From Neobacillus niacini (GTDB lineage: Bacteria > Bacillota > Bacilli > Bacillales > Cytobacillaceae), in the NCBI RefSeq assembly GCF_023715415.1, contig NZ_JAMBOB010000003.1, positions 372,001 through 436,000 of the forward strand: a stretch of DNA of 64,000 nt, read 5' to 3'. The notes beneath the pieces were generated by a model that did no database searches, was not told the origin of the DNA, and saw only the letters and a program-made list of their open reading frames with translations. Below are positions 26,200-34,582 of this stretch, one piece after another. The position numbers and the translations under genes were made by a program. Every line of letters starts with the position of its first letter. The first letter of the stretch is position 1.

Positions 26200-26334
26200 C
26201 TATTTGTCTTTTTCGTAGGCAATAACCACAACATCTTTATTCGCTTGCTGGCTTAGTTTTTCTTCAAGTGATTTGATTTCACTCACTAAATTTGATGACA
26301 AGTCTGCAGCGACATAGTCCTTCATTTCATCCAT
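26200..26334 (-). CDS. Hypothetical small protein, 44 residues
   Basis: Three consecutive ATG codons follow AAAGGAGAG; the third (26334) has the best spacing. The product (MDEMKDYVAADLSSNLVSEI onward) is an acidic, probably helical peptide ending in a beta-like VVVIAY segment and KDK. No family was recognised. It is convergent with the cell wall hydrolase gene. Confidence 0.5.
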   Translation of the reverse strand: MDEMKDYVAADLSSNLVSEIKSLEEKLSQQANKDVVVIAYEKDK

Positions 26335-26543
26335 CATCATCTCTCCTTTATTTTTTATTATTTGAATTTAAAGAGAAAGTATTACAATGAATTAAATTCA
26401 GGATGTTAACCTAATATTCTAAATAGAAACAGTAGGCAAAGTTTTCTCGTGACCTTTTAACTAATTCTCTATACTTTTTGCTTTTCATTCATTAATTTTG
26501 TGTTTTGGTTCATATACTAAATAAAAAGAAATGAGTGGTGAAT

Positions 26544-27380
26544 ATGAGAGATTTAACCTTTAAAGCCTTTGCGATTACACATGAGATAGATTTAAACAAA
26601 ATCGCTGTTCATTGTGGGATACCAAAGAAATTCACCTGGGAGGAGCCATTAATACTAAGAGGTGAAATATTAAAATCCATCCTCTACAAAGATGTAGATG
26701 AAACTCAAATGGTACTTGTTTTTTCCTTTGGCAGTATTGTCTTCATCAATCACTCTACTCCAATTGAGATAACCGCCTTTTTGAACTACCTCCACTCCTT
26801 TGAGCCGGACATTGATGTCAAAAGTGCAGACAGATATAGTGATGACTATAACTTGCACATCAAGGAAACCGAAAGCATTGAGTTAACGGACGAGTATGTG
26901 GTCGTTCCTGAGTATGAAAGTTACTACCCAGAGTTGATTTCAACTGTTTTAGCGAAGTCAGTGGCATTAGAGAAAACAGAGGAACAGCTGGGCCATATTA
27001 ATGATAAACTCGAAACTATGATTGACCGTCTAGAGAAAGGAAAGCTGCGAATTGGGAACAAAGAATTAGCAAGGACAACGGCAAAAATTATCCGTCACGA
27101 GTATAATACCCTTGCATATATCATGATTCTTGATAAGCCTGATATCACTTGGACAAGCAGTACAGCGGGTGAATTTTATGATAGGATGCTCGAGTTTTTC
27201 GAGTTAAATGATCGTTATAAAATTTTGAAAAGCAAAACCGAAATACTTTACAACATTATGGATGGATTTTCGACCATCAGTCACTCGATTCGCGGTCTAT
27301 TCGTTGAATGGATCATTGTCATTCTCATCCTATTTGAAATTGTTCTATCACTATTAGGAATAGCCGGCTTACTTCCATGA
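26544..27380 (+). CDS. RMD1/DUF155 (YagE) family membrane protein
   Basis: The protein of about 278 residues has the DUF155 core: a beta-rich N-terminal half with VLVFSFGSIVFIN (about 60-72), a long helical region, ARTTAKIIRHEYNTLAY and, at the C-terminus, SIRGLFVEWIIVILILFEIVLSLL, a single membrane anchor. The family, known from yeast Rmd1 and mitochondrial RMND1, is widespread but its bacterial role is unknown. GTG codons at 26535 and 26538 are alternative starts; ATG 26544 follows GAGTGGTG. Confidence 0.82.
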   Translation: MRDLTFKAFAITHEIDLNKIAVHCGIPKKFTWEEPLILRGEILKSILYKDVDETQMVLVFSFGSIVFINHSTPIEITAFLNYLHSFEPDIDVKSADRYSDDYNLHIKETESIELTDEYVVVPEYESYYPELISTVLAKSVALEKTEEQLGHINDKLETMIDRLEKGKLRIGNKELARTTAKIIRHEYNTLAYIMILDKPDITWTSSTAGEFYDRMLEFFELNDRYKILKSKTEILYNIMDGFSTISHSIRGLFVEWIIVILILFEIVLSLLGIAGLLP

Positions 27381-27408
27381 ACCAATAATATCTCATTATA
27401 GGAAGTGA

Positions 27409-27458
27409 AAAAGAGTCCCTTATTCTGCAATCAATCGGATTGCAAATAAGGAACTCAA
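27409..27458 (-). terminator. Terminator of the DUF1801 gene
   Basis: A long imperfect stem (GAGTTCCTTATTTGCAATCC pairing with GATTGCAGAATAAGGGACTC) is followed on the minus strand by TTTTT. Confidence 0.75.
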
Positions 27459-27462
27459 TAGG

Positions 27463-27885
27463 TTATTTTGCAGGATACATTTTTTGTGTGAAAAATACAG
27501 ATTCTTTAATTAACGATTTTAAAACTTCTTCATCTATATCTGCAAGCTTATTAACGTACACACACGATTTCCCCGAAGTATGTTTTCCAAACTGTTTTAA
27601 TAATTCTTCCCTCTTCGGTTCACCTTGATCAAAATATAAACTAATTTTGGCTTTCCTCGGGGAAAAGCCAGCAAGTGGCGCATCACCTTCATGACCAGAT
27701 GCATATTTGTAATGATAGGATCCAAAGCCAATAATACTTGGCCCCCACATTTTTGCTTCAAATCCAGTGGTCTCTGTGAAAATATCCAATAATCTGTAAG
27801 CATCCTCGCGTTTTTTAGGGTTATCTATTTGTTCGATAAATTCAATGACACTATTGTCCGTTTCTTTTGTTTTTAATTCGTACAT
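27463..27885 (-). CDS. DUF1801 (YdhG-like) protein
   Basis: The 140-residue protein shows the DUF1801 pattern MWGPSIIGFGSYHYKY (about 46-61) and FSPRKAKISLYF, ending with a CVYVNKLADIDEEVL stretch. The fold is similar to YdhG/frataxin-like domains and its function is unknown. ATG at 27885 has AAAGGA nine bases upstream; longer frames overlap that site. Confidence 0.82.
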   Translation of the reverse strand: MYELKTKETDNSVIEFIEQIDNPKKREDAYRLLDIFTETTGFEAKMWGPSIIGFGSYHYKYASGHEGDAPLAGFSPRKAKISLYFDQGEPKREELLKQFGKHTSGKSCVYVNKLADIDEEVLKSLIKESVFFTQKMYPAK

Positions 27886-27973
27886 ACGTTTCATTCCTTT
27901 ACAAAAATATTCCAATTACAACTATGTTTTCAGAAAATCGTCATATGTAATATGTTCATAATAAATATGAGCC

Positions 27974-28462
27974 TTATTGCAATTTTTTAATCATATTGTA
28001 CCATGTTACCCCGCCGTGCTCAGATTTTGATACACCTCTATTTGTATATCCTAAATTTTCGTAAAATGGGATTAATTCTTCTTTACAAGTTAAGGTAATA
28101 CTTTCACGCTTTTTTGATTGAGCTTCATTTTCAAGATGTGTTAGTAATGCCGTTGCCACACCTCTTGTTTGGAAATGGGGTGTCACCGCTACACCTAATA
28201 CAGTTTGATGCCCGCCAGTTTCTGGATTTTCTTTAATTACAGCAAACAAATCATCTGTTATATATTCTGTAACAATCACTGGGCCATTAACAAAGCCTAT
28301 GATCACCCCGCATTCTTCTGCCACAAAAAAACTATCTGAGATTTTTTGTATTCGCTGTTTAAAAGCCTCTTCCGTTGCAGCTTCTTCTATTGGAAAGCAA
28401 ATTTGTTCAATAATAACCAGGTCAGGCAAATCATTCAGTGTTACATTTCGAATCTTTAACAT
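27974..28462 (-). CDS. GNAT family N-acetyltransferase
   Basis: This 162-residue single GNAT domain carries the acetyl-CoA-binding motif A as LGVAVTPHFQTRGVATALLTHL (Q/RxxGxA form), followed by the C-terminal beta segment IPFYENLGYTNRG. An ENPETGGHQTVLGV loop precedes motif A, reminiscent of arylalkylamine acetyltransferases. The acceptor substrate cannot be read. GGAGAG is five bases before the ATG. Confidence 0.85.
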   Translation of the reverse strand: MLKIRNVTLNDLPDLVIIEQICFPIEEAATEEAFKQRIQKISDSFFVAEECGVIIGFVNGPVIVTEYITDDLFAVIKENPETGGHQTVLGVAVTPHFQTRGVATALLTHLENEAQSKKRESITLTCKEELIPFYENLGYTNRGVSKSEHGGVTWYNMIKKLQ

Positions 28463-28590
28463 TGCATACTCTCCATATATTCATAGTTTTTTCTAGTCTA
28501 CCTATCAATTCATTCGTAATATATAAAAGTATACAAGAATATTGAGTAATATTGTAAGAAAAAAACGTAGTGCTAAACAAAAAGAAAAAA

Positions 28591-28612
28591 GTTAGGTTCA
28601 TCCTAACTTTAA
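28591..28612. terminator. Hairpin, likely bidirectional terminator
   Basis: A GTTAGG/CCTAAC stem is flanked by A-runs on the left and TTTAAAAA on the right. It lies between the divergent upstream side of the GNAT gene and the sda-like gene end. Confidence 0.4.
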
Positions 28613-28746
28613 AAATAGTAAAAGTAGTCAAAAAATTCAGTAGGTACCTATTCTTTTAAAATGAGTGAAGAGCAAAGAGCCATTCGCTGTTCTTATGACA
28701 TTACAACCTTTAATAGAGGATAATAATTTTTAGTAAAAAGCTATGG

Positions 28747-28893
28747 TTATACCATTCTTTCAACCTTATCTAATTGTATTCCTCTACGACTTATTTCTTC
28801 TTCTAACAAAATAATAAAATCTTCATCTAACTTAAGCTTTACTGCACTAAAATATGTGTTTATTAAAACGTTATTGCTCATACTTGAAAACAT
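28747..28893 (-). CDS. sda: Sda-like sporulation histidine kinase inhibitor
   Basis: A 48-residue frame with AGGAG six bases before its ATG encodes MSNNVLINTYFSAVKLKLDE followed by DFIILLEEEISRRGI. This matches B. subtilis Sda ([31 protein letters not shown], recalled) in length and in the helical hairpin pattern. Sda blocks autophosphorylation of KinA/KinB and delays sporulation when replication is disturbed. No DnaA box was recognised upstream, so the usual control is not shown here. A second ATG at 28881 is possible. Confidence 0.75.
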   Translation of the reverse strand: MFSSMSNNVLINTYFSAVKLKLDEDFIILLEEEISRRGIQLDKVERMV

Positions 28894-29036
28894 AACCTAC
28901 TCCTCAAAGCGAATGGCTTTCTATCCCTTCACCTACTAACATTATATTTTTAATTGAAGGAACAAACCATGCTAATTATTTCCAACAAATAGGGTAACCT
29001 AACATATAAAGACCTAGTTTTAAAGGAGATTTGGAA

Positions 29037-29738
29037 ATGGGAACAGAACTAGTTAAACAAACAACCGAGTTAAGCAGCTACATTAGTAAAATTCTCCGAG
29101 AAAATTTTGGGAAAGGGCCAGAAACAGTGCATGTTTCATTAGGTAAAACCTTTATTGTTTTCTATATTCGAAATTTCCTCTCTCCAACAGAAAAGGTCCT
29201 TATGAATCAAAAACAGGATGAAAGTGTTCAACAGACTAGGGATTTAGTGATACAGATACTAATTCCGGAGATAAAAGCTTATACCAAGATTGTTACCGGT
29301 ATGGAAATAAGAGAATTCTATTATGACTGGGGTCTACATAATAAATCAGCAATGTTTACAGGAATCTGCACAGATTCAACGTGTATCGACTATCCCATTA
29401 AAGAAGATTTTACAGGGAAAGCAGAACTCATTAATGAGCTTATTAATTTAAGCTCTGAATCTGAAAAGAAGCCTGATGAGATATACGCCTGCCAATTGAA
29501 TCACCGTTCCATCCTAGTCATACGTAATGGAATATTAGTTAGAATTGAAAAGCAATTAATCAGACAAGGAATGCAGGAACAACTAAAGCTGGCGAAACGA
29601 ACACTTGAAAAAGGATTGCTTCATAACAATAACCATTTTGAAGGGATCTTGAATACCAAAGTCATCGATATTTTTGTAGACTGGGACTTTGATTTAGATA
29701 AGAGTGTGATCGTTTTGGTCACCAATCCAACAAAATAA
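29037..29738 (+). CDS. DUF2294 protein, two-domain (YbcI-like)
   Basis: The 233-residue protein consists of two DUF2294-like halves: residues 1-115 (ISKILRENFGKGPETVHVSL, then FVFYIRNFLSPTEKVLM-like) and 130-233 (HRSILVIRNGILVRIEKQL). The family is found in bacilli and cyanobacteria and has been annotated around Na+/bicarbonate transport, but its function is not settled. ATG at 29037 lies nine bases after AAGGAG; a TTG two codons earlier is too close. Confidence 0.75.
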   Translation: MGTELVKQTTELSSYISKILRENFGKGPETVHVSLGKTFIVFYIRNFLSPTEKVLMNQKQDESVQQTRDLVIQILIPEIKAYTKIVTGMEIREFYYDWGLHNKSAMFTGICTDSTCIDYPIKEDFTGKAELINELINLSSESEKKPDEIYACQLNHRSILVIRNGILVRIEKQLIRQGMQEQLKLAKRTLEKGLLHNNNHFEGILNTKVIDIFVDWDFDLDKSVIVLVTNPTK

Positions 29739-29748
29739 AAAAAATCAG

Positions 29749-29771
29749 AGGCTATGTGTACTCTGATTCAT
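29749..29771. terminator. Hairpin between convergent genes
   Basis: A TCAGAG/CTCTGA stem is flanked on the left by seven A, so on the minus strand it ends in TTTTTTT. It serves the kinase-like gene. Confidence 0.5.
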
Positions 29772-29775
29772 AAGA

Positions 29776-30630
29776 TTACATTTTTACAGTATTCATGAAT
29801 ACTTCCATGATCCTATTTTTATGAGAATTCATGTCAAACTGAGTATTATCAATTTTAAACTTTTTTATAGCTAATGCATCAAAAATCGAGGACTCTACTT
29901 GTTTTCTTGCCTCTAAAACAGCTATTGTTCCTTCAATCCCTTGAGCGTCATGAATTTTTCCATAGCCTTGGTTATTATAGTAATCCATAAAACCAGCAGA
30001 CCATTCTTTTGAACGTTCTTGTACAGCCTTTTTAAAGGAATGCGACAAATCTTGTTGGTCTACATAAATTAGAACGGGGTTTAAAGGCTCAATAATTTCA
30101 GCTAATTGCTTTACATAAGTCATGACAACTTCCTGAGAGGAACCATATTTAATCATTCCAATGGTTACAGGGTTTTGGATAAAGCAGCATTCAAATAGAA
30201 ACGTTTGATTTCCTGTCATCGCCTGTTCCACAAACCTTTTCCATTTATCCGTTATTAGTTCAATGTTTTTTTCTAAAGGCAGTTCATAGATATCGTGATT
30301 CCAAATAACATCCCAAAAAGAATCAGAAACCATTGAATCATCAAGTTCTTCTTTTAGCTTATATTGTGGCAATACAATTCCATCACAGCGTTCAATGGCA
30401 TGTTTTACTAAAATAGACTGTACTTCTTTATACTGTTCCAATAGCTGGTCAAATTCAGTTTTTGAGAAGTAGGAGCCTCCTTCATAATCTGCTGGATGTT
30501 CGACATTCCCCTCAAGAAACAGCTTAATATCAACATGTTGCTCTTTTAACATATCGTTCATAATTGTTGCTGTCGTGGATTTCCCCGAACCTGGCAATCC
30601 TTCTACTAAAATTAATTTTGAGTTTATCAT
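29776..30630 (-). CDS. P-loop NTPase, kinase-like
   Basis: The 284-residue protein has a Walker A motif GLPGSGKST at residues 11-19 directly after a beta strand, as in nucleotide or thymidylate-kinase-like proteins, and a hydrophobic strand ending in acidic residues (PVLIYVDQQD). The rest is helical and rich in aromatic residues. Similar bacillar proteins are annotated as thymidylate kinase-like or AAA proteins; the phosphoryl acceptor is unknown. AAAGGAGG precedes the ATG. Confidence 0.75.
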   Translation of the reverse strand: MINSKLILVEGLPGSGKSTTATIMNDMLKEQHVDIKLFLEGNVEHPADYEGGSYFSKTEFDQLLEQYKEVQSILVKHAIERCDGIVLPQYKLKEELDDSMVSDSFWDVIWNHDIYELPLEKNIELITDKWKRFVEQAMTGNQTFLFECCFIQNPVTIGMIKYGSSQEVVMTYVKQLAEIIEPLNPVLIYVDQQDLSHSFKKAVQERSKEWSAGFMDYYNNQGYGKIHDAQGIEGTIAVLEARKQVESSIFDALAIKKFKIDNTQFDMNSHKNRIMEVFMNTVKM

Positions 30631-30749
30631 GAAAACCCTCCTTTATTGTATTAATCAACTAATAAAAAAACGCCAATAGCCAGTTAACCATTCAAAAAAG
30701 CTGTTTTGGTTGTTTTGACTTATGTTCACTAAAAAAGGATTCCAATAAA

Positions 30750-30781
30750 AAAATGGCTTGATTGGGTTCCAAGCCATTTCT
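30750..30781 (-). terminator. Terminator of the second terC gene
   Basis: A GAAATGGCTTGG/CAAGCCATTT stem is followed on the minus strand by seven T. Confidence 0.75.
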
Positions 30782-30796
30782 CAATGATGATGTTCC

Positions 30797-31537
30797 TTAA
30801 GTCGACTGTTCTGTCTTTTTACCAGATAAGAACCAACCGCCTAAAGCAATAAGAAGCATAACTGACCAAAAGATAGTATTCCAAATCGGTCCTTCTACAA
30901 AATCATGAGGAATAATGTGTAATGCCGGATGCGCAAGAGTATGCATCAGAAGCTTAACCCCGACCCAGCCAACAAGTAACATCGCTGCTGTTTCAAGGCT
31001 AGGTCGTTGTGTCAGGACTTTAACAAAGAATCCTGCTGCAAACCGAATGACGATTAATCCAGCAATTGCACCGATTAAAATGACAATAAATTGCGCACCA
31101 TCCATCCCGCCGATTTCGCCCATTGGTGTACCTGGTAATGAAATAACAAGAGCGACAGCTGCTAAAATTGAATCGACAGCAAAGGCAATATCAGCTAATG
31201 CGATTTGAGCTACAGTAGCTCGATAGCTTCTTCCTGCTTTCTCTTTACCGCCATGGTTCCTTTTAAGTAAATGTTTTAATGAGATGAAAATTAAATACGC
31301 TGCCCCAATCGCTTGAATCCACCAAACATGAAACAAAAATGAAATAATAAAGATAGCACCAATCCTAAATACAAAAGCCATTAACAACCCAATATTTATC
31401 GCCTTTTTTTGCTGATCCTCTGGCAAATGCTTCGCCATAATTGCTAATACCAACGCATTATCTGCAGATAATAAGCCTTCTAACAAAATCAAAATAAGTA
31501 ATACCCATCCATATTCTACTAACAAAGAAAATTCCAT
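30797..31537 (-). CDS. TerC family membrane protein, second copy
   Basis: The 246-residue paralogue of the TerC at 21684-22406 shares EGLLSADNALVLAIMAKHLPEDQ near its N-terminus and ALADIAFAVDSILAAVAL in the middle. It has seven to eight hydrophobic helices. Two TerC paralogues are usual in bacilli (such as YceF, YkoY and YjbE), acting in metal export. GGGGAT lies just upstream of the ATG. There is no obvious metal riboswitch in the upstream 280 bases, only a short tandem repeat. Confidence 0.88.
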   Translation of the reverse strand: MEFSLLVEYGWVLLILILLEGLLSADNALVLAIMAKHLPEDQQKKAINIGLLMAFVFRIGAIFIISFLFHVWWIQAIGAAYLIFISLKHLLKRNHGGKEKAGRSYRATVAQIALADIAFAVDSILAAVALVISLPGTPMGEIGGMDGAQFIVILIGAIAGLIVIRFAAGFFVKVLTQRPSLETAAMLLVGWVGVKLLMHTLAHPALHIIPHDFVEGPIWNTIFWSVMLLIALGGWFLSGKKTEQST

Positions 31538-31684
31538 CGTATCCCCCTATGTAAGATTGCAACGTAATAATAGTATAAATTATGTATATACTTTATTAGT
31601 ACTATTTTGCCCATTTTTTTGATAAAAATTTCCATTGCAAATATATATTCTATACGTATGGTGGAAGTTTTATGGATAAAGCTG

Positions 31685-31748
31685 AATCACTCTCGGATGA
31701 GTGGATTTACTCTTACATAACTGACATTACTCTCGCATAAGAGGGAAG
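31685..31748. repeat. Short degenerate tandem repeat
   Basis: Three consecutive units of 19-23 bases share ATTACTCT-C/T-x-CATAA (31685-31703, 31704-31724, 31726-31748). They lie in the gap between terC (divergent) and the GNAT gene end. The role is unknown. Confidence 0.4.
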
Positions 31749-31815
31749 TTTATCTAAGACTTGAAGAGTAGTAAAAGATTTGAACACTAAGCAAGTTAGG
31801 GATGAATGGTACCCG

Positions 31816-32340
31816 TTATTTTCGTAAAACAGTAATAAATCCATCCAAAATTGTATGACTTACCGAGAATCCTTTATGTTTATAAAATTCTAGGGCGTTA
31901 TCATTGCCATTTGAGACAAAGATAAAATAATCCTCGATATCATCAAATTGCTTCAGCCAGGCCATTGACATATTAAATAGTTTAGAACCAATCCCATACT
32001 GTCTATATTCATCTTTTATATAAAATTGCGATAGGCAACCTACATTTTTTTTACGAATTGATGATAAATCAAAAAAAGTGGCAAAATCATTTGCATAAAC
32101 TTCCTTTGGAGAAATATTAGAATAGACATAGGCTACAATTTTCTCTCCATCTTTTACAATTACCGTGTAATTATGTAGCGCATTTTTTACGGAAGGAACC
32201 ATCCGAGTATCAAAATTCATCTGATCAAACATTTCAGGATTTATATAAGCTTTTGACTTTTGGAATGCCATCAGTTCATTGCATAAGTCTCGACAGTGTT
32301 CAATCTCATCATCCGTTATGATTTCATATGTTAATTCCAT
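31816..32340 (-). CDS. GNAT family N-acetyltransferase
   Basis: The 174-residue GNAT domain has motif A as QFYIKDEYRQYGIGSKLF (Q-x-x-G-I-G form) and a C-terminal DNALEFYKHKGFSVSHT. It resembles the streptothricin-type or ribosomal-protein acetylases only at the general fold level. It is the second gene of a likely operon, 19 bases after the YfnB-like phosphatase stop. ATG 32340 follows GGAGTGGAG; a GTG three codons earlier overlaps the site. Confidence 0.82.
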   Translation of the reverse strand: MELTYEIITDDEIEHCRDLCNELMAFQKSKAYINPEMFDQMNFDTRMVPSVKNALHNYTVIVKDGEKIVAYVYSNISPKEVYANDFATFFDLSSIRKKNVGCLSQFYIKDEYRQYGIGSKLFNMSMAWLKQFDDIEDYFIFVSNGNDNALEFYKHKGFSVSHTILDGFITVLRK

Positions 32341-32359
32341 GATCTCCACTCCATTCCTA

Positions 32360-33061
32360 TCATATTAATGTTTTGACAACTATTACTTGTTTTAACTCTT
32401 TAAGTTTGTGAATTTGAAAGGTTGGGGTAATATTTGTATGATTTGCTTTTGAATTTGGATTAAACCAGCAAGTATCCAAACCAGCCAACTTACCCCCTTT
32501 AATGTCTGCACTTAATGAATCACCGATAATCAGTGCCTCATCAACTCTAAAATTAGGAATTCTTGAAAAGACATAATCAAAATATTCTATCATTGGTTTC
32601 TGATAACCTGTGTCTTCCGATACAAATATTCCTTTAAAAAATGGAAATAAACCTGAATCCCGTAATCGTTTATCCTGGGTCTTTGACACACCGTTCGTGA
32701 CAACATACAAGTCACAATCATGAACAAGTTCAGAAATCAGATTAAAAGCTCCATCTACCAGTTGATGGCCTTGTTCAAGGTATCTCCGGTATTTCTTTTC
32801 TAGTAATTCTCCGTCCATATCTTTTCCATATTCGTTAAATAAGAGAGAAAAGCGTGTGTTGACAACCTCATCCCGGTCCAATTCTCCTGCTTCAAACCTC
32901 CTCCAGAGAGATTGATTGATTTTTTTATATTGCTTTTCGATTTCAGATGTAAGCGTAATATTCTGCTCTTCGAATAGGAGCTGTAATGCTGATTTTTCAG
33001 CAGCACCGAAATCTAGTAAAGTATCATCTACATCAAAAAATAAAGTTTTATATTTTTTCAT
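32360..33061 (-). CDS. yfnB: HAD-family nucleotidase, YfnB/YjjG type
   Basis: The 233-residue HAD hydrolase has motif I DVDDTLLD (10-17) with the nucleophile Asp10, motif II in YVVTNGVSKTQDKRL, a motif III lysine in GYQKPMIEYFDYV and motif IV GDSLSADIKGG. The pattern matches YjjG/YfnB, which dephosphorylate non-canonical pyrimidine nucleotides. GGAGAGG precedes the ATG. It is followed closely by a GNAT gene on the same strand. Confidence 0.88.
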   Translation of the reverse strand: MKKYKTLFFDVDDTLLDFGAAEKSALQLLFEEQNITLTSEIEKQYKKINQSLWRRFEAGELDRDEVVNTRFSLLFNEYGKDMDGELLEKKYRRYLEQGHQLVDGAFNLISELVHDCDLYVVTNGVSKTQDKRLRDSGLFPFFKGIFVSEDTGYQKPMIEYFDYVFSRIPNFRVDEALIIGDSLSADIKGGKLAGLDTCWFNPNSKANHTNITPTFQIHKLKELKQVIVVKTLI

Positions 33062-33190
33062 AGTTACCTCTCCATTTCTGTTTCTCTATCGATGTCTACT
33101 CATAATACATTATTGTAATAGTATCTTATATTGAGGTGCAAGGAATAGATGTAAATTACTATAACCTTAAAAATTTCAATCTCTGGGGTA

Positions 33191-33229
33191 AAAAGAAAAA
33201 GACGTATGCCAATTCATACGTCTTTTCTT
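33191..33229 (-). terminator. Terminator of the YwbF-like MFS gene
   Basis: An AAAAAGACGTATG/CATACGTCTTTT stem with a six-base loop is flanked by T on the minus strand. Confidence 0.7.
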
Positions 33230-33294
33230 GTGTCTTCTAATAAGTAAGCACCAGAAAACGGACCTCTTTATTTGCAGCAATGGGATGGTTTTTG

Positions 33295-34497
33295 TTAATA
33301 TTGATACTTCTTTCTTGTCGTTAACAAAATCAATATCGCAGGAACCGTGCAGATGATCATGGATAAGAATGAGAGATTTGGAGATATTTCATATAAGAAC
33401 CCTCCAATAAGTGTTAACACAGCCGTACTGAAACTCAATGCAAGTGCAGAATATATTCCTTGTGCATTTGGAATTTGCTGTTTTGGCAAATTTTTCGTGA
33501 TATAAATCATAAAAGCATAATGCGCTACACCAAATGATAAAGCATGCAAGCTTTGGGAAATCATAAAAACCCACACATTTGGGAACAAAAATACAAGTAA
33601 CCAGCGTAAAGTGGATCCTAAAGCAGCTAGAATGAATAAGGATGAAGGCTTCCATTTGGTAAACATGTGATCGGCCTTCAAAAAGTAAATAATCTCGAAA
33701 ATCACGGCAATATTGATAATGATTCCTATATAAAAGTGATTCACACCTAAATCCTGCAAATAAATATAGCCATAATTATAATAGGAAGCATGTGCCCCTT
33801 GCAGTAAAATGACTATAAGCATGACGATTGGGAAACTTTTTATCTGCCATAAACTTTTAAAAGTAAGTGATTCCTTTCGATCCTTCTGTGTCGGCTTCAT
33901 TTCTAATATGGAAGGTGTTGGAAGTAAACGCATCATTAACATTAAACAAAGACCTATTACCATACTGCTTAAGATAGCTTGGTCTCCGAAAAAACCTGTT
34001 ACCATGCTAATGATGAGTACCGAAACAATAAACCCAATAGAACCCCAGGATCGACTTTTTCCGTAATTAACGTCCCCTTCTTGAACCAAGTTTCCTGCTG
34101 CTGTATCAAGAGCAGGCAGCAGCGGCGGAAAGACGGTACTAAAAACCAAAGTTACAACAAAAAGTGTAACAAAGGAAGAAGATGGGATATAAAGGATTGC
34201 AGCTAAAAGTGAGCCTGCTGTCAATACAAAAATAACGGTTTGACTGCTCATAAACTTAGCTGCTACTGGAAATGCAAAAAGCGATGATGCCCCTCGTGCT
34301 ACTAAACCAAACCCCATGATGATACTCGCTTCTGATACACTGAGTCCTTTTGCCTGCACGAGCCATCCCGTCCAATAAGGCAAAAATATTCCCCAAGTTA
34401 AGAAAAATACAAAGAAATTCAATGACATCCAGCGTTGATTACTCAATTCTAACTTATTTGGATTACTTGCATGTTTAAGTGTTTGTTGTTTATTCAA
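33295..34497 (-). CDS. MFS transporter, HcaT/YwbF-like
   Basis: The 400-residue, 12-TM protein belongs to the MFS group containing E. coli HcaT (3-phenylpropionate) and LacY-like nucleoside:H+ symporters: a FFLTWGIFLPYWTGWL first helix and YGKSRSWGSIGFI after the fourth. Its substrate is unknown. The longest frame (from 34545) has no ribosome binding site, while TTG at 34497 follows GGAGGGG by six bases. It is divergent from a Crp/Fnr-type regulator 85 bases away, which is the likely controller. Confidence 0.82.
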   Translation of the reverse strand: MNKQQTLKHASNPNKLELSNQRWMSLNFFVFFLTWGIFLPYWTGWLVQAKGLSVSEASIIMGFGLVARGASSLFAFPVAAKFMSSQTVIFVLTAGSLLAAILYIPSSSFVTLFVVTLVFSTVFPPLLPALDTAAGNLVQEGDVNYGKSRSWGSIGFIVSVLIISMVTGFFGDQAILSSMVIGLCLMLMMRLLPTPSILEMKPTQKDRKESLTFKSLWQIKSFPIVMLIVILLQGAHASYYNYGYIYLQDLGVNHFYIGIIINIAVIFEIIYFLKADHMFTKWKPSSLFILAALGSTLRWLLVFLFPNVWVFMISQSLHALSFGVAHYAFMIYITKNLPKQQIPNAQGIYSALALSFSTAVLTLIGGFLYEISPNLSFLSMIICTVPAILILLTTRKKYQY

Positions 34498-34582
34498 GTT
34501 CGACCCCTCCGTATACATTGCATCATAGCACGTAAACAAATACAATTATATGAGATATCTCATATTTTTGCCGGAGGAATAC

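Noticed and set aside
28431..28631. 66-residue minus-strand frame
   Set aside because: It runs through the GNAT promoter region and a hairpin in a different frame and lacks a ribosome binding site.
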